Source of the DNA: Bacillota bacterium | GTDB taxonomy: Bacteria > Bacillota > Clostridia > Christensenellales > Christensenellaceae | Direction: 5' to 3' | Length of the DNA: 64,000 nucleotides | Assembly: GCA_023408315.1 (NCBI GenBank) | Contig: JAEYKI010000002.1 | Location: 1 to 64,000, forward strand | Shown: in pieces, positions 18,690 to 27,084 of the stretch | How positions within the stretch are numbered: position 1 is the stretch's first letter | Layout: each line of letters starts with the position of its first letter | Position numbers and translations under genes: made by a program | The notes under the pieces: model-generated | Told to the model about the DNA's origin: nothing | Databases searched by the model: none | Seen by the model: the letters and a program-made list of their open reading frames with translations, nothing else

Positions 18690-19929
18690 ACTTCACTTCT
18701 CCATTCACTATGGTGCAGACTACCCTGCCCTTTAATTCCATGCCCAGAAAAGGCGAGTTTTTGGAACGGGATATAACGCCTTCCTTTGCATAAACGTACG
18801 TTTCGTCCAGATTGCACAGGGTGATATCCGCGGGTTCCCCTTCCGCAAGCGCTCCGCCCGTCTTCAGAAGGCGGCGGGGGGTTACGCTCATCAGTTCCTC
18901 CAAACGGGCAAGGGTGATAACACCCGGTTCCACCAGGTTCATATATCCAAGGGAAAACGCCGTTTCAAAACCTATGAGGCCAAACGCGGCCTTCTCAAAG
19001 CCGCCGGATTTGTCTTCCTCTGTATGCGGCGCGTGGTCGGTGGCAATAGCGTCTATGGTCCCGTCCGCGATGCCCTGCTTAATGGCCGCCACATCCGCGG
19101 CGCTGCGCAGGGGCGGGTTTACCTTTGCGTTGGTATCGCCCTTTAAAATCGCGCTGTCGTCCAGGCTGAAATAATGCGGGGCCGTCTCACAGGTCACACA
19201 TACGCCTTGCCGCTTTGCCCGGCGGATGATCTCCACGCTGCCCGCGGTGGACACATGGCAGATATGCACAGGGCACCCGGTTTCCCGCGAGAGTTCTATA
19301 TCCCGCTCCGTCAGCGCTTCCTCCACCCGGGCTGATATGCCGGGAATTCCGATTTTCCGCGCATTTTCGCCCTCGTTTACCGCTCCTTTTCCCCTAAGCG
19401 CAACGTCTTCTTCGTGCAGCATTAAAAGCGCGCCCGCTTCTTTGGCCCCGATCATGGCGCGGCGCATCACGTCCGCGCTTGCAACCGGCAGCCCGTCGTC
19501 CGAAAAGCCAACCGCGCCGGACTGCATCAGCGCGGCAAAATCCGTAACCTCCCGCCCTTTCTGCCCTTTCGTAATGCAGGCCACGGGACATACCTTAACA
19601 GCGGCCTGACGTTCCAGAACAAACTGTATGAGTTCCGCGCTGTCTGTGGGCGGGTTTGTGTTGGGCATGGGGCATATCTGCGTAAAACCCCCGGCTGCCG
19701 CTGCGCGGCTGCCCGAGAACACATCCTCTTTTTGGATATAGCCCGGCTCGCGCAGATGGCAGTGCATGTCTGCAAATCCCAAAAACACGTGCAGGCCAAA
19801 GGCGTTTATGATACGGCCCGCCTGCATGGCCGGGCCGCCGCCTATCCGGCTGACCCTGTCCCCTTCCACATAAATATCCGCCGTACGGCCCCGGCTCACA
19901 ACAAATCCGTTCTTTATCAGTATGCTCAT
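18670..19929 (-). CDS. pyrC: Dihydroorotase (class I)
   Basis: Cyclises carbamoyl-aspartate to dihydroorotate. 419 residues. Zinc ligands are visible in DMHCHLREPG (about 55-64), further His residues in HEED and CHVST, and the catalytic Asp in ATDHAPHTEEDK (about 302). First gene of pyrC-pyrF-carA-pyrK-pyrD-pyrE. The ATG at 19929 follows a GGGG-type ribosome site and sits about 20 bp after an intrinsic terminator, so readthrough is required for expression. Confidence 0.95.
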   Translation of the reverse strand: MSILIKNGFVVSRGRTADIYVEGDRVSRIGGGPAMQAGRIINAFGLHVFLGFADMHCHLREPGYIQKEDVFSGSRAAAAGGFTQICPMPNTNPPTDSAELIQFVLERQAAVKVCPVACITKGQKGREVTDFAALMQSGAVGFSDDGLPVASADVMRRAMIGAKEAGALLMLHEEDVALRGKGAVNEGENARKIGIPGISARVEEALTERDIELSRETGCPVHICHVSTAGSVEIIRRAKRQGVCVTCETAPHYFSLDDSAILKGDTNAKVNPPLRSAADVAAIKQGIADGTIDAIATDHAPHTEEDKSGGFEKAAFGLIGFETAFSLGYMNLVEPGVITLARLEELMSVTPRRLLKTGGALAEGEPADITLCNLDETYVYAKEGVISRSKNSPFLGMELKGRVVCTIVNGEVKYDRQTD

Positions 19930-19948
19930 TTATATCCCCAACGTCCAT

Positions 19949-19983
19949 AATAAAACAAAAACCCCATTCACCGATGAATAAGG
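19949..19983 (-). terminator. Attenuator-type terminator in the pyr operon leader
   Basis: A 9-bp stem (CCTTATTCA with TGAATGGGG, two G-U pairs) and TCGG loop, followed by TTTTTGTTTT, placed between the pyr promoter and pyrC. The leader ORF stop codon TGA forms the start of the 3' arm, so a ribosome finishing the leader would cover the 5' arm and block the hairpin. Confidence 0.7.
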
Positions 19984-20057
19984 TTTCCAATTGAGAAAAA
20001 AACAATGCCCCTGTCCGCCGCATCGGGTATGCATTTGTTCGGTTTGGGCTTAAGCAT
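19968..20057 (-). CDS. Putative 29-residue pyr leader peptide
   Basis: A short ORF beginning MLKPKPNKC and ending NLIHR, with a near-perfect ribosome site GGGAGGAG five bases before the ATG, 25 nt after the predicted transcription start. Codons for the GIVFF stretch contain a run of seven U residues in the RNA (19996-20002), 12 nt before the terminator stem. A leader peptide, a U-rich pause site and a stop codon within the terminator match the known E. coli pyrBI arrangement. Function is inferred from layout only. Confidence 0.6.
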   Translation of the reverse strand: MLKPKPNKCIPDAADRGIVFFSIGNLIHR

Positions 20058-20088
20058 GGTCTCCTCCCACATTTTTCATTTCCAAAAT

Positions 20089-20117
20089 ATTATAGCAGAA
20101 CACTGCAAACTATTCAA
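20089..20117 (-). promoter_or_regulatory. Sigma-A promoter of the pyr operon
   Basis: TTGAAT (20112-20117), a 17-bp spacer and a perfect TATAAT (20089-20094). The predicted start is near 20082, giving a leader of about 150 nt before pyrC. I see no PyrR-type binding loop in the leader. Confidence 0.75.
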
Positions 20118-20158
20118 ATATTTTTTCTACCGGCGGGCGGCATGCGGATAAATATTGC

Positions 20159-20187
20159 TTGGACCATCTGGATATATGTGGTATTAT
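20159..20187 (+). promoter_or_regulatory. Probable sigma-A promoter of the lysoplasmalogenase-like gene
   Basis: TTGGAC, a 17-bp spacer and TATTAT, about 54 bp before the start codon and divergent from the pyr promoter. Confidence 0.55.
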
Positions 20188-20240
20188 ATAGATGCATTTA
20201 TTCCCGCTTTACAATTACATAAACAAAAGGAGCCTAAAAA

Positions 20241-20966
20241 ATGTTCAATATAAGTTTTGCATTGGTTGTTTCTGCCGCAATTATCGCCGCTTTTGCGGCT
20301 ATATTGGCCGTTTACCTATGGGCAGAGGCAAGGAACAACGAAAAGAACGGGTTCACGCGCGCGACGGGCCTTAAGCTCACCCTCTCCGGCCTGTTCTGCG
20401 TTGCGGGCATTTTTTCGTATGGGATGCTGTATATGGTTGGGAGCGTAACCATGCCGCCGCAGTTCTTTATTCTGCTTGGCTTGTTCGCGGGCCTTGCGGG
20501 AGACTTCTTCCTGCAATATATCCGCCTTGATACAAAAAAATATATTGCGGGCATCCTGTGTTTTTCTGCCACGCAGGTTTTGTTTATAACATACTTGTTC
20601 ATCACGGGAATACCGGACGTACTGGGCTCCGTGCTCACCGGGGTTATTACCGCTGCCGTGCTGGTATTGGTGCTGGTACTGATGAAAAAACAAAGCTGGA
20701 AGCTTGGCAGGGAGCAGGCGGCGCTCACCATATACACCGTGCTGCTTTCTTTTATGACGGCGAGGGCCATTGTAAACCTGCTCTGGCAGCCGTCCCTCTC
20801 ATCTGGCCTGTTTGCGCTGGGCGCCGTACTGTTCCTGGTATCCGATTTTCTGCTTGGCATCTGGAATTACAACACAAGCAAACGGGCGCACGCCAATTTA
20901 AACTGGATCACCTATTTTACCGGGATGCTGCTGATTGCCTTGAGCATCATGCCCATGCCTTTATAA
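20241..20966 (+). CDS. YhhN/lysoplasmalogenase-family membrane protein
   Basis: 241 residues with about eight predicted membrane segments and little else, as in the YhhN/TMEM86 family. The family signature LFAGLAGDFFL lies at about residues 82-92 and SDFLLGIWN near residue 205. Eukaryotic and Legionella members hydrolyse the vinyl-ether bond of lysoplasmalogens; whether this one does is not known. AAAGGAGCC precedes the ATG. Alone on the plus strand between the pyr operon and rluD. Confidence 0.8.
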   Translation: MFNISFALVVSAAIIAAFAAILAVYLWAEARNNEKNGFTRATGLKLTLSGLFCVAGIFSYGMLYMVGSVTMPPQFFILLGLFAGLAGDFFLQYIRLDTKKYIAGILCFSATQVLFITYLFITGIPDVLGSVLTGVITAAVLVLVLVLMKKQSWKLGREQAALTIYTVLLSFMTARAIVNLLWQPSLSSGLFALGAVLFLVSDFLLGIWNYNTSKRAHANLNWITYFTGMLLIALSIMPMPL

Positions 20967-21115
20967 TCCATTTCCACGCCATCCCTGTACAGCAGATAGG
21001 CAACTCCCTGGCTTCAATAATAGGTTGCGGCACTGAATCCCAGGATAAGCACATGCTCCGCCATTTTCTTCATATCCGGCGTTTAAAAAACGCAGTGCAA
21101 CCACAAAACCATCTT

Positions 21116-22018
21116 CTATTCTTTGCGCAGTTTGCCAAGGGCTTCTTCAAAATAACCAGGCAGGGGCGCGGTAAACTCCATCTGCTCCCCTGTTCTGGGG
21201 TGCGTAAGCCCCAACCTGCACGCGTGCAGCAACTGGCCGCCCTGCGCAAGCGGGCTTTTATGCCCGTATTTTTCATCCCCTGTAACCGGGTGGCCTATAT
21301 GCTTCATATGCACGCGTATCTGGTGGGTGCGGCCCGTTTCCAGCGCGCATTCCACATAGGTATGCCGGGTAAAATGCTCCAGCACTTTAAAGTGCGTAAC
21401 CGCCCTGCGTCCGCCGGGATTCACCGCCATTTTTTTGCGGTCTGTTTTATGCCTGCCAATAGGGGCATCCACAGTGCCTTCGTCCTGCTTCAAAACGCCG
21501 TCCACAATGGCCCTGTAGATGCGTTTAGCCTGCTTCGATTTAATCTGCTCGCTCAGGGAAAGATGCGCCGCGTCATTCTTGGCAATTACCAACAGGCCGG
21601 AGGTTTCCTTATCCAGCCTGTGCACAATGCCCGGGCGTATCTCTCCGTTGATTCCGGAAAGATCCCCCACCTGGAAAAGCAACGCGTTTACCAGTGTTCC
21701 TTCGCGGTTGCCCGCAGCAGGATGCACCACCATACCTTGCGCCTTGTTTACAACGGCAATATCCGCGTCCTGGTACACAATATCCAAAGGAATATCCTGC
21801 GCGCATACCTCCACAGGTTTCGCCGTTTCTATGGCCATGCACACCATATCGCCCGCGCCAAGCTTCTGGGAGGCCCTGGCCGGTTTCCCGTTCACCGCCA
21901 CCTTGCCCTGCGCAATCAGGTTTTGTATTGCGGAACGCGTCAGGCTGCTGTTTTCCGCCAGAAACACGTCCAGCCGCCGGGCGTTCCGCCCGGGCGGAAC
22001 GCAAAATGTCTCATCCAT
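21116..22018 (-). CDS. rluD: RluA/RluD-family pseudouridine synthase
   Basis: 300 residues. An S4 RNA-binding domain at the N-terminus (RLDVFLAENSSLTRSAIQNL) precedes the pseudouridine synthase domain. The catalytic Asp is in IVHRLDKETSGLLVIAK (about residue 140). The family isomerises uridines in 23S rRNA helix 69 or other RNAs. The start overlaps the lspA stop by 8 nt, a conserved lspA-rluD pairing in Firmicutes. The exact target cannot be assigned from sequence. Confidence 0.9.
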   Translation of the reverse strand: MDETFCVPPGRNARRLDVFLAENSSLTRSAIQNLIAQGKVAVNGKPARASQKLGAGDMVCMAIETAKPVEVCAQDIPLDIVYQDADIAVVNKAQGMVVHPAAGNREGTLVNALLFQVGDLSGINGEIRPGIVHRLDKETSGLLVIAKNDAAHLSLSEQIKSKQAKRIYRAIVDGVLKQDEGTVDAPIGRHKTDRKKMAVNPGGRRAVTHFKVLEHFTRHTYVECALETGRTHQIRVHMKHIGHPVTGDEKYGHKSPLAQGGQLLHACRLGLTHPRTGEQMEFTAPLPGYFEEALGKLRKE

Positions 22019-22487
22019 TGGTTTTGTTTTTTATATCTTTTTTGGACTTGTCCCAGTAAAACAGCATGAAAATTCCCAGCATCACCGCGCCGATGCACAC
22101 AAAGCTGTCCGCCACGTTGAAATTAAACGGGAAGAAGCTGAATAGAATCATGTCCCGCACATAACCCAAAAAAGCGCGGTCTATAATATTCCCGATCGCA
22201 CCCCCGATGATAAACGCCAGGGATATCTTGAGCAGCTTGGAAGGATTCTTTCGCACCCTCCAAAGAGCCGCCGAAAGAATGACGGCCAGCGCACAGGACA
22301 AAACGATCATCAGCGTCATGGATCCAAGGCCCAGGCTCATAGCTCCCTTTTCGTTATATATAATAGAAAAGTCCACAACGCCCGGAATAAAGTGAAACGG
22401 CTGCCCCGGCACAAGCGCGCTTACAGCCGCTATTTTTATCAGCTGGTCAAAAACCACAATCAAAGCAATCAAAACAATGTATATCAT
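22011..22487 (-). CDS. lspA: Lipoprotein signal peptidase (signal peptidase II)
   Basis: Membrane aspartyl protease that cleaves the signal peptide of diacylated prolipoproteins. 158 residues from the ATG at 22487 (MIYIVLI), preferred because GGGGG lies six bases upstream and the family starts here; an upstream ATG adds 11 unlikely residues. Four membrane segments and the two catalytic Asp motifs (GGAIGNIIDRAFLGYVRDM and FNVADSFVCIG) are visible. Its substrates include the two lipoproteins at 30745 and 31088, by inference. Confidence 0.95.
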   Translation of the reverse strand: MIYIVLIALIVVFDQLIKIAAVSALVPGQPFHFIPGVVDFSIIYNEKGAMSLGLGSMTLMIVLSCALAVILSAALWRVRKNPSKLLKISLAFIIGGAIGNIIDRAFLGYVRDMILFSFFPFNFNVADSFVCIGAVMLGIFMLFYWDKSKKDIKNKTNG

Positions 22488-22554
22488 GCATGCCCCCGTA
22501 TTTTGTTTTTTTATTAGCAACAGTATACCATTTTTTTATCAGAAAAAATGCAAA

Positions 22555-22590
22555 AAAACAAAAAAAGCGGAACCCAAATAGGGCCGCACT
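22555..22590 (-). terminator. Terminator downstream of divIVA
   Basis: Minus-strand stem GCGG-CCC/GGG-TT-CCGC with a 5-nt loop followed by seven or more T, in the gap between divIVA and lspA. Confidence 0.65.
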
Positions 22591-22652
22591 TTTAAAATTT
22601 TATGCATGCATGCTTTTTTAATCAGTAACGTAAAGTAAGCCCGGAAGAAAAT

Positions 22653-23321
22653 TTATTCTTCGTTCAGTTCGTCCACCAAAATTTTAATCTCGTCAGACCT
22701 TCTGAAAGGTATCTTCTCGCTGGGGCTATAGCTCTTTTTCTTTAAAATATCGTCCAGATTCACCTTCTGGTTGGATTCGTCCACTTCGGACATATCCATT
22801 GTGAGCCGGTTGATGTATTTGCTTATTTCGGCAACAGACTGGGAGATTTCCACTTCCTCCACCTTGTTGTCCATAATGCTGTACTGTTCATCCAAAAACG
22901 CGCGGAAGCGTGCTTTATATTCGCTTAAAAGCTGCTCGTATTTCATCAGCTCTGTACGGGCGTTTTCCATTTTAATCTGCGCGCCTTCTATAATGGATTT
23001 TGCGTTCTTGGTTGCGGCCTCCATAATACCCTGCGCCTGCACTTCAATTTTCGAAACATACATTTGCGCATTCCGCTGGGCTGCCAGCACGGTGTTCATT
23101 ACGCGTTCTTCCGCCATGTCTACCTTGTCCGCGCGGTCACGCAACGCGCTAAACTTCTGTTCCAACTCTTCTTTTTCTTTAAGCAGCGCGTCTTTTTCCT
23201 TGAGTGCGGCATCGTAGTCTTTTATGATCTCGTCTAAAAACACGTCTACTTCTTCCGTGTCGTAGCCTTTAAATTTTTTTGTGAATTCTTTATCCAAAAT
23301 CTGCTTTGGTGTTAGCGGCAT
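22653..23321 (-). CDS. divIVA: DivIVA cell-division/polarity protein
   Basis: 222 residues from the ATG at 23321, chosen because AGGGGGGA lies upstream and MPLTPKQILDKEFTKKFKGYDTEEVDVFLDEI matches the family's membrane-binding N-terminal domain in content (first 60 residues). The rest is an almost continuous coiled coil to about residue 170. DivIVA binds negatively curved membrane at septa and poles and recruits partners. It lies in the ylmE-sepF-divIVA-lspA-rluD order typical of Firmicutes. Confidence 0.9.
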   Translation of the reverse strand: MPLTPKQILDKEFTKKFKGYDTEEVDVFLDEIIKDYDAALKEKDALLKEKEELEQKFSALRDRADKVDMAEERVMNTVLAAQRNAQMYVSKIEVQAQGIMEAATKNAKSIIEGAQIKMENARTELMKYEQLLSEYKARFRAFLDEQYSIMDNKVEEVEISQSVAEISKYINRLTMDMSEVDESNQKVNLDDILKKKSYSPSEKIPFRRSDEIKILVDELNEE

Positions 23322-23386
23322 TATTAATCCCCCTATTCGTGTTAAGATATCATACATATATATCGAACCATTTTATAAAATCTTTA

Positions 23387-23416
23387 CAATATTAACGCTA
23401 TATACTATTAATATTG
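23387..23416. other. Perfect inverted repeat between sepF and divIVA
   Basis: CAATATTAA and its exact complement separated by 12 bp, in the AT-rich 110 bp between sepF and divIVA. It could be an operator or a weak RNA hairpin; no T-run follows. Confidence 0.4.
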
Positions 23417-23432
23417 TATATTATTTTATATA

Positions 23433-23915
23433 TTATTCTCTATCTACGTATTTAAATGCATACTCATCGCCGACTTCGGAGGCATTTGTTGTCACATCCA
23501 CATTAAACGGCGCCACAACAAAAATGTTTCTGGCCGCTTTGCGTATGTTGCCGTTTAGCGCGTACACGGCGCCGCTGATAAAATCCAGAATGCGTTGCGC
23601 AACGCCCACTTCCAGTTCATCCAGATTAACGACAATGGATTTTCTTTCCTTTAAATTATCGATAATACTTTGGGTGTCTTCATAGGAGAGAGGTTTATAG
23701 ATTAAAACCCGAACCTTTGCCGTATCGGGAAGCCCGACAACCTTGCCGGAATTCTTTCTTCCAAACCGTTTTTCGTCGTCTTTTTCATAAGAATCTTCGT
23801 TAAAATCGATCATGTCTTCCTGCAGGTTGTCATCATCCTCATAATACATGTTTTCCTCACCCTCCATATCTTCGAATCCAATGAACGACAGAAACTTTTT
23901 CCCAAACTTGCTCAT
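23433..23915 (-). CDS. sepF: SepF, FtsZ-associated division protein
   Basis: 160 residues. An amphipathic N-terminal helix (MSKFGKKFLSFIGF), an acidic linker (about 15-60) and the conserved SepF (DUF552) domain at about 65-150, containing VLIYKPLSYEDTQSIID and GAVYALNGNIRKAARNIFVV. SepF links FtsZ polymers to the membrane. 18 bp downstream of the PLP-binding ylmE homologue. Confidence 0.92.
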   Translation of the reverse strand: MSKFGKKFLSFIGFEDMEGEENMYYEDDDNLQEDMIDFNEDSYEKDDEKRFGRKNSGKVVGLPDTAKVRVLIYKPLSYEDTQSIIDNLKERKSIVVNLDELEVGVAQRILDFISGAVYALNGNIRKAARNIFVVAPFNVDVTTNASEVGDEYAFKYVDRE

Positions 23916-23933
23916 ACCGATCGCCCCTTTCGG

Positions 23934-24620
23934 TTAATATCCTCTATCGCCAAATAATGCGGACCCAATTCTTACCATGTTTGATCCTTCCAGAATGGCT
24001 TCATAGTAATCGTTGGACATACCCATTGACAGATATTTAAAATCAAATCCCGGAAGCTTTAGTCCCGCGATTTTGTCATACCATTGTTTTGTTTGCGCAA
24101 ATACGCCGCGGAGATACTCTTTATCCTCCGTATACGGCGCCACCGTCATCAGACCGCGTACATGAATTTTATCCATTTGCGAAATTTCCCGCGCCGCCTC
24201 TTCCAGTTCATGAACAAAAAAACCGGACTTTGTATCCTCCGCCGCCGTATTAACCTCCAGCAGAGCGTCTACCGTACATCCGCTTTTATCACAATATATC
24301 TGCAATTCACGGGCAAGATTCAGCCTGTCCAGCGAATGTAACATCCATATATTGTTTATTATATACTTAATTTTGTTCGTTTGCAACCTGCCAATGATAT
24401 TCCATTGCACATCGGCAGGCATACCGTCCTTTTTCTCCAGATATTCCTGCACACGGTTTTCACCAAAATGACGCACCCCAAGGTCATACGCCTCCCGCAT
24501 CAGGGATACAGGCTTGGTTTTACTCACCGCAACCATGGTGATCCCGGCCGGGTCAACGCCCGCCAAGGCCGCCGCTTTTTCTATATTGGCTCGTATTTGG
24601 TCCAGATTGTCTTTCATCAT
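23934..24620 (-). CDS. ylmE: YggS/YlmE-family PLP-binding protein
   Basis: 228 residues. A single TIM-barrel alanine-racemase-like domain carrying the PLP lysine in MVAVSKTKP (about residue 32) and the family motifs HFGENRVQEYLEK and LSMGMSNDYYEAI. PLPBP proteins balance pyridoxal phosphate and amino acid pools and have no known enzymatic reaction. Five bp downstream of the HlyD-like gene and followed by sepF. Confidence 0.92.
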   Translation of the reverse strand: MMKDNLDQIRANIEKAAALAGVDPAGITMVAVSKTKPVSLMREAYDLGVRHFGENRVQEYLEKKDGMPADVQWNIIGRLQTNKIKYIINNIWMLHSLDRLNLARELQIYCDKSGCTVDALLEVNTAAEDTKSGFFVHELEEAAREISQMDKIHVRGLMTVAPYTEDKEYLRGVFAQTKQWYDKIAGLKLPGFDFKYLSMGMSNDYYEAILEGSNMVRIGSALFGDRGY

Positions 24621-24625
24621 GTGTC

Positions 24626-25825
24626 CTATTCCTCTATTTCCTGCCCCGCATGCAGCGTATCTTTTTCGTCCGCCGCCTTGATGATGGAATACCCGCCCTG
24701 GTCTATTAAAACCTTTACTGGAACAAATGTCTTCTGATTGTTTTCTATCAAATAAACGCCCTGCACTTTGTCCACCGTTTTAATTGCCTTGGAAGGTATC
24801 TTCATTCCTGTAAACACGGTGTGTATCTTTGCGTCCGCACGCCGCACGTTTAAAAGGGGCCCAATATCGTCGTTGATCTGGATTGCGTAAATGTACCCGG
24901 ACTCCTGTTCCATTCGGTTGCCCACCACCTTGCCCGCATACTGCTTGTCCGGATAATCGTTGAACGCAATCTCAAAGCCGGTACCGGTCTCAAATTCATT
25001 AATGGGGGTAATGGACACAATGAGCAGATACCACTGCGTATTGTTCACCAGCCTGTAGAGCGGCCTTTGGGTGTCCGAAGCACCCGTTTTGGAAAGCGTT
25101 GAACCGTTGATGATGTCGTTGATGTTTTTTATGGTTAGCTGCCCTATATTTTTAGCATTTAAAAGAGTTTCACAGCCGTCAAAATAGAAACTTACAACAC
25201 CGGCGGAAGGCGCGGTGATTTCCTGCCGCCAGCCGTCCACCTTCTCCTGCAGTTGGGATTCCTGATCGTAATACTGCTCCAACTGGGAATCTGCCTTTAC
25301 CTTGTCCTTTAAATACTGGCGTTTGTTGTCCATCAACTGCTTTAAAGCTTTTTCCTCTGTAATCAGGTCGCCTTCCATTGTTTTGTTGATGATGCCGCTT
25401 ATTTTCTGGCTCTGCGCCGCAATATTGGCGTTGATGGCGGCCAGGTCTTTATCCAGCACGTTCTGCAGCAGATTGTTCTCCTGATATTGCTCTATCTTGG
25501 TCTGCACATCCAGCAGGTCGTTCATAATCTTATCGTTATAGCCCCATTTGTATACCTGCGCAATAGGCGTATTCTGCGCAACGCGCTCCCCTTCCGAAGC
25601 AAGGAAGCTGGCCTTGCCATAATTTTCTGCGTTGGTAACCTGCTCATCCCGCACCACCACGGTAGAGCGGCTTGTCTCGTATTCAATACTTCCCGACTGT
25701 ATGGTGACCGTACTAACATTAAAAATAAAAAAAAGAACAAGAAACGCCGCTATTCCAATTCCGCCGAGCAGAATAAAGAACGGCGCGCGCGATCTTCTGG
25801 CCCTTTTACTTTGGTATGGCATCAT
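24626..25825 (-). CDS. HlyD-like membrane protein of the division cluster
   Basis: 399 residues. One N-terminal membrane segment (about 18-40) after a basic MMPYQSKRARRSR start, then a biotinyl-lipoyl-like beta domain, a long coiled coil (about 95-190) and a second beta barrel, the layout of HlyD membrane-fusion adaptors. GGAGA precedes the ATG. No exporter gene is next to it; instead it is tightly linked to ylmE-sepF-divIVA, so a cell-envelope or division role is possible. That role is inference. Confidence 0.75.
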   Translation of the reverse strand: MMPYQSKRARRSRAPFFILLGGIGIAAFLVLFFIFNVSTVTIQSGSIEYETSRSTVVVRDEQVTNAENYGKASFLASEGERVAQNTPIAQVYKWGYNDKIMNDLLDVQTKIEQYQENNLLQNVLDKDLAAINANIAAQSQKISGIINKTMEGDLITEEKALKQLMDNKRQYLKDKVKADSQLEQYYDQESQLQEKVDGWRQEITAPSAGVVSFYFDGCETLLNAKNIGQLTIKNINDIINGSTLSKTGASDTQRPLYRLVNNTQWYLLIVSITPINEFETGTGFEIAFNDYPDKQYAGKVVGNRMEQESGYIYAIQINDDIGPLLNVRRADAKIHTVFTGMKIPSKAIKTVDKVQGVYLIENNQKTFVPVKVLIDQGGYSIIKAADEKDTLHAGQEIEE

Positions 25826-25881
25826 AAAATCAAATCTCCTGCATGAACATATTAGGTAAAAAATACATGCATACGTTCATT

Positions 25882-26283
25882 TTACACGAGATTTACATGA
25901 ATGGCAACAACATTTCCCTTTCTGTTATACCGCAGGGTGTCGGATAATATAGATACAATCTGCAGCCCCCTGCCGCTTTCGTTCATCAGAGTCTTTTCCT
26001 CGGAAATATTTCCGGCATGAAGCGCGGCCGAAATGTCAAATCCCAGGCTGTTCTCTAACAGCACAATAGAAATAAATCCGTCTCTTGGTTTCGCCAATAC
26101 ACGAACAAAGCTGCATTCCTCTTCATGCATAAAATAATTTGTAACCAGTTCGTTTATGATAATTTTAATTTTAAATTCCAGCTCTTCATTCATGCAAACG
26201 GTATCCGAAAGGCTGGACAGGAAATCCAAAATCGTTCTTTGCGTATCACATAATTTGAATATGGTACTATCATACAACAACAT
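25882..26283 (-). CDS. RsbW/SpoIIAB-like HATPase (intact ATP-binding motifs)
   Basis: 133 residues of the GHKL serine kinase/anti-sigma type. The N box INELVTNYF (about residues 45-53) has the Glu and Asn needed for Mg-ATP, a G1-like ENSLGFD follows, and the G2 lid is ESGRGLQIVS (about 105). GGAG precedes the ATG. It follows the sigma-factor gene by 53 bp. Because the RsbW-like protein at 27085 lacks these motifs, this may be the working kinase of the module. That division of labour is inference. Confidence 0.75.
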   Translation of the reverse strand: MLLYDSTIFKLCDTQRTILDFLSSLSDTVCMNEELEFKIKIIINELVTNYFMHEEECSFVRVLAKPRDGFISIVLLENSLGFDISAALHAGNISEEKTLMNESGRGLQIVSILSDTLRYNRKGNVVAIHVNLV

Positions 26284-26336
26284 TCATCATACTCCAGCAA
26301 ACCGTTATAAGATACTATAAACAGTTTGGTGGCACA

Positions 26337-27077
26337 TTAAACTTTGGATTTAAGTTTTGACAGGATTCTGCGCTCCATCCTGGATACCTGCATCTGGGAA
26401 ACGCCAATCTGATCCGCCACCTGTTTTTGCGTTTTGTTGTTTACAAATCTCTCTATAATAATCTGTTTTTCTTCATCGTTCAGCTGTTTTAAGCAATATT
26501 CCAAAAAATCCTTGTTTTCTATCCGGTCAAAATGCGAGTCGTTCTCGCCCAGCATGTTCATTAGCTGAAAATCTTCGTCGTCGCTGCCCGCCATGGCGCT
26601 GTCCAGTGATATCACGTTGCCAGCGGCCTTTAGCTCCAGCAGCTCCATCACTTTTTCCAGGGGCAGGTTCAGTTTTTCCGCAATTTCCGCGGGCTTGGGC
26701 GGGTTGCCGTGCACCACGGTATAATCGCTGATGGCGGCGTTCACTTTTTTGAGCAGCTCCCCGTCCCTTCTGGGCACGCGCAGCAGGCGTGTCTGGTCAC
26801 GGAAATAATTCTTGAGCTCACCAATCAGCGAAGGAGTCGCAAAACTGGTGAACTTAACCTCCCTTGCAGGGTCAAAACGCTCAATAGCGCGCACAAGCGC
26901 CAAACTGGCCGCCTGGTACAGGTCTTCATAATCCACCCCGCGGCCCACAAATTTTTTCGCAATAATCTGCGCCACATAAAGATACCGTTCCACAAGCTCG
27001 TTGCGCAGCGTTACGTCCTTGGTTTTTGCGTATGCCCCAAACAACTCCGAGTCCGGTAGTTTCTTTAAATCTGCCAC
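26337..27077 (-). CDS. SigB/SigF/SigG-family RNA polymerase sigma factor
   Basis: 246 residues with sigma-70 regions 2 (YEDLYQAASLALVRAIERFDP, about 48-69, then FTSFATPSLIGELKNYFRD), 3 (about 110-150) and 4 (QKQVADQIGVSQMQVSRMER helix-turn-helix, about 215-235). The overall similarity is closer to SigB than to SigF by my reading. GTG start; GGAGG is 12 bases upstream, inside the end of the preceding gene. It follows RsbV-like and RsbW-like genes, indicating partner-switch control of a stress or envelope regulon. Confidence 0.85.
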   Translation of the reverse strand: MADLKKLPDSELFGAYAKTKDVTLRNELVERYLYVAQIIAKKFVGRGVDYEDLYQAASLALVRAIERFDPAREVKFTSFATPSLIGELKNYFRDQTRLLRVPRRDGELLKKVNAAISDYTVVHGNPPKPAEIAEKLNLPLEKVMELLELKAAGNVISLDSAMAGSDDEDFQLMNMLGENDSHFDRIENKDFLEYCLKQLNDEEKQIIIERFVNNKTQKQVADQIGVSQMQVSRMERRILSKLKSKV

Positions 27078-27084
27078 TAAATTG

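Noticed and set aside
22500..22560. CRISPR-like or repeat array in A/T-rich spacer
   Set aside because: The A and T runs are simple low-complexity sequence next to a terminator, with no repeat-spacer periodicity.
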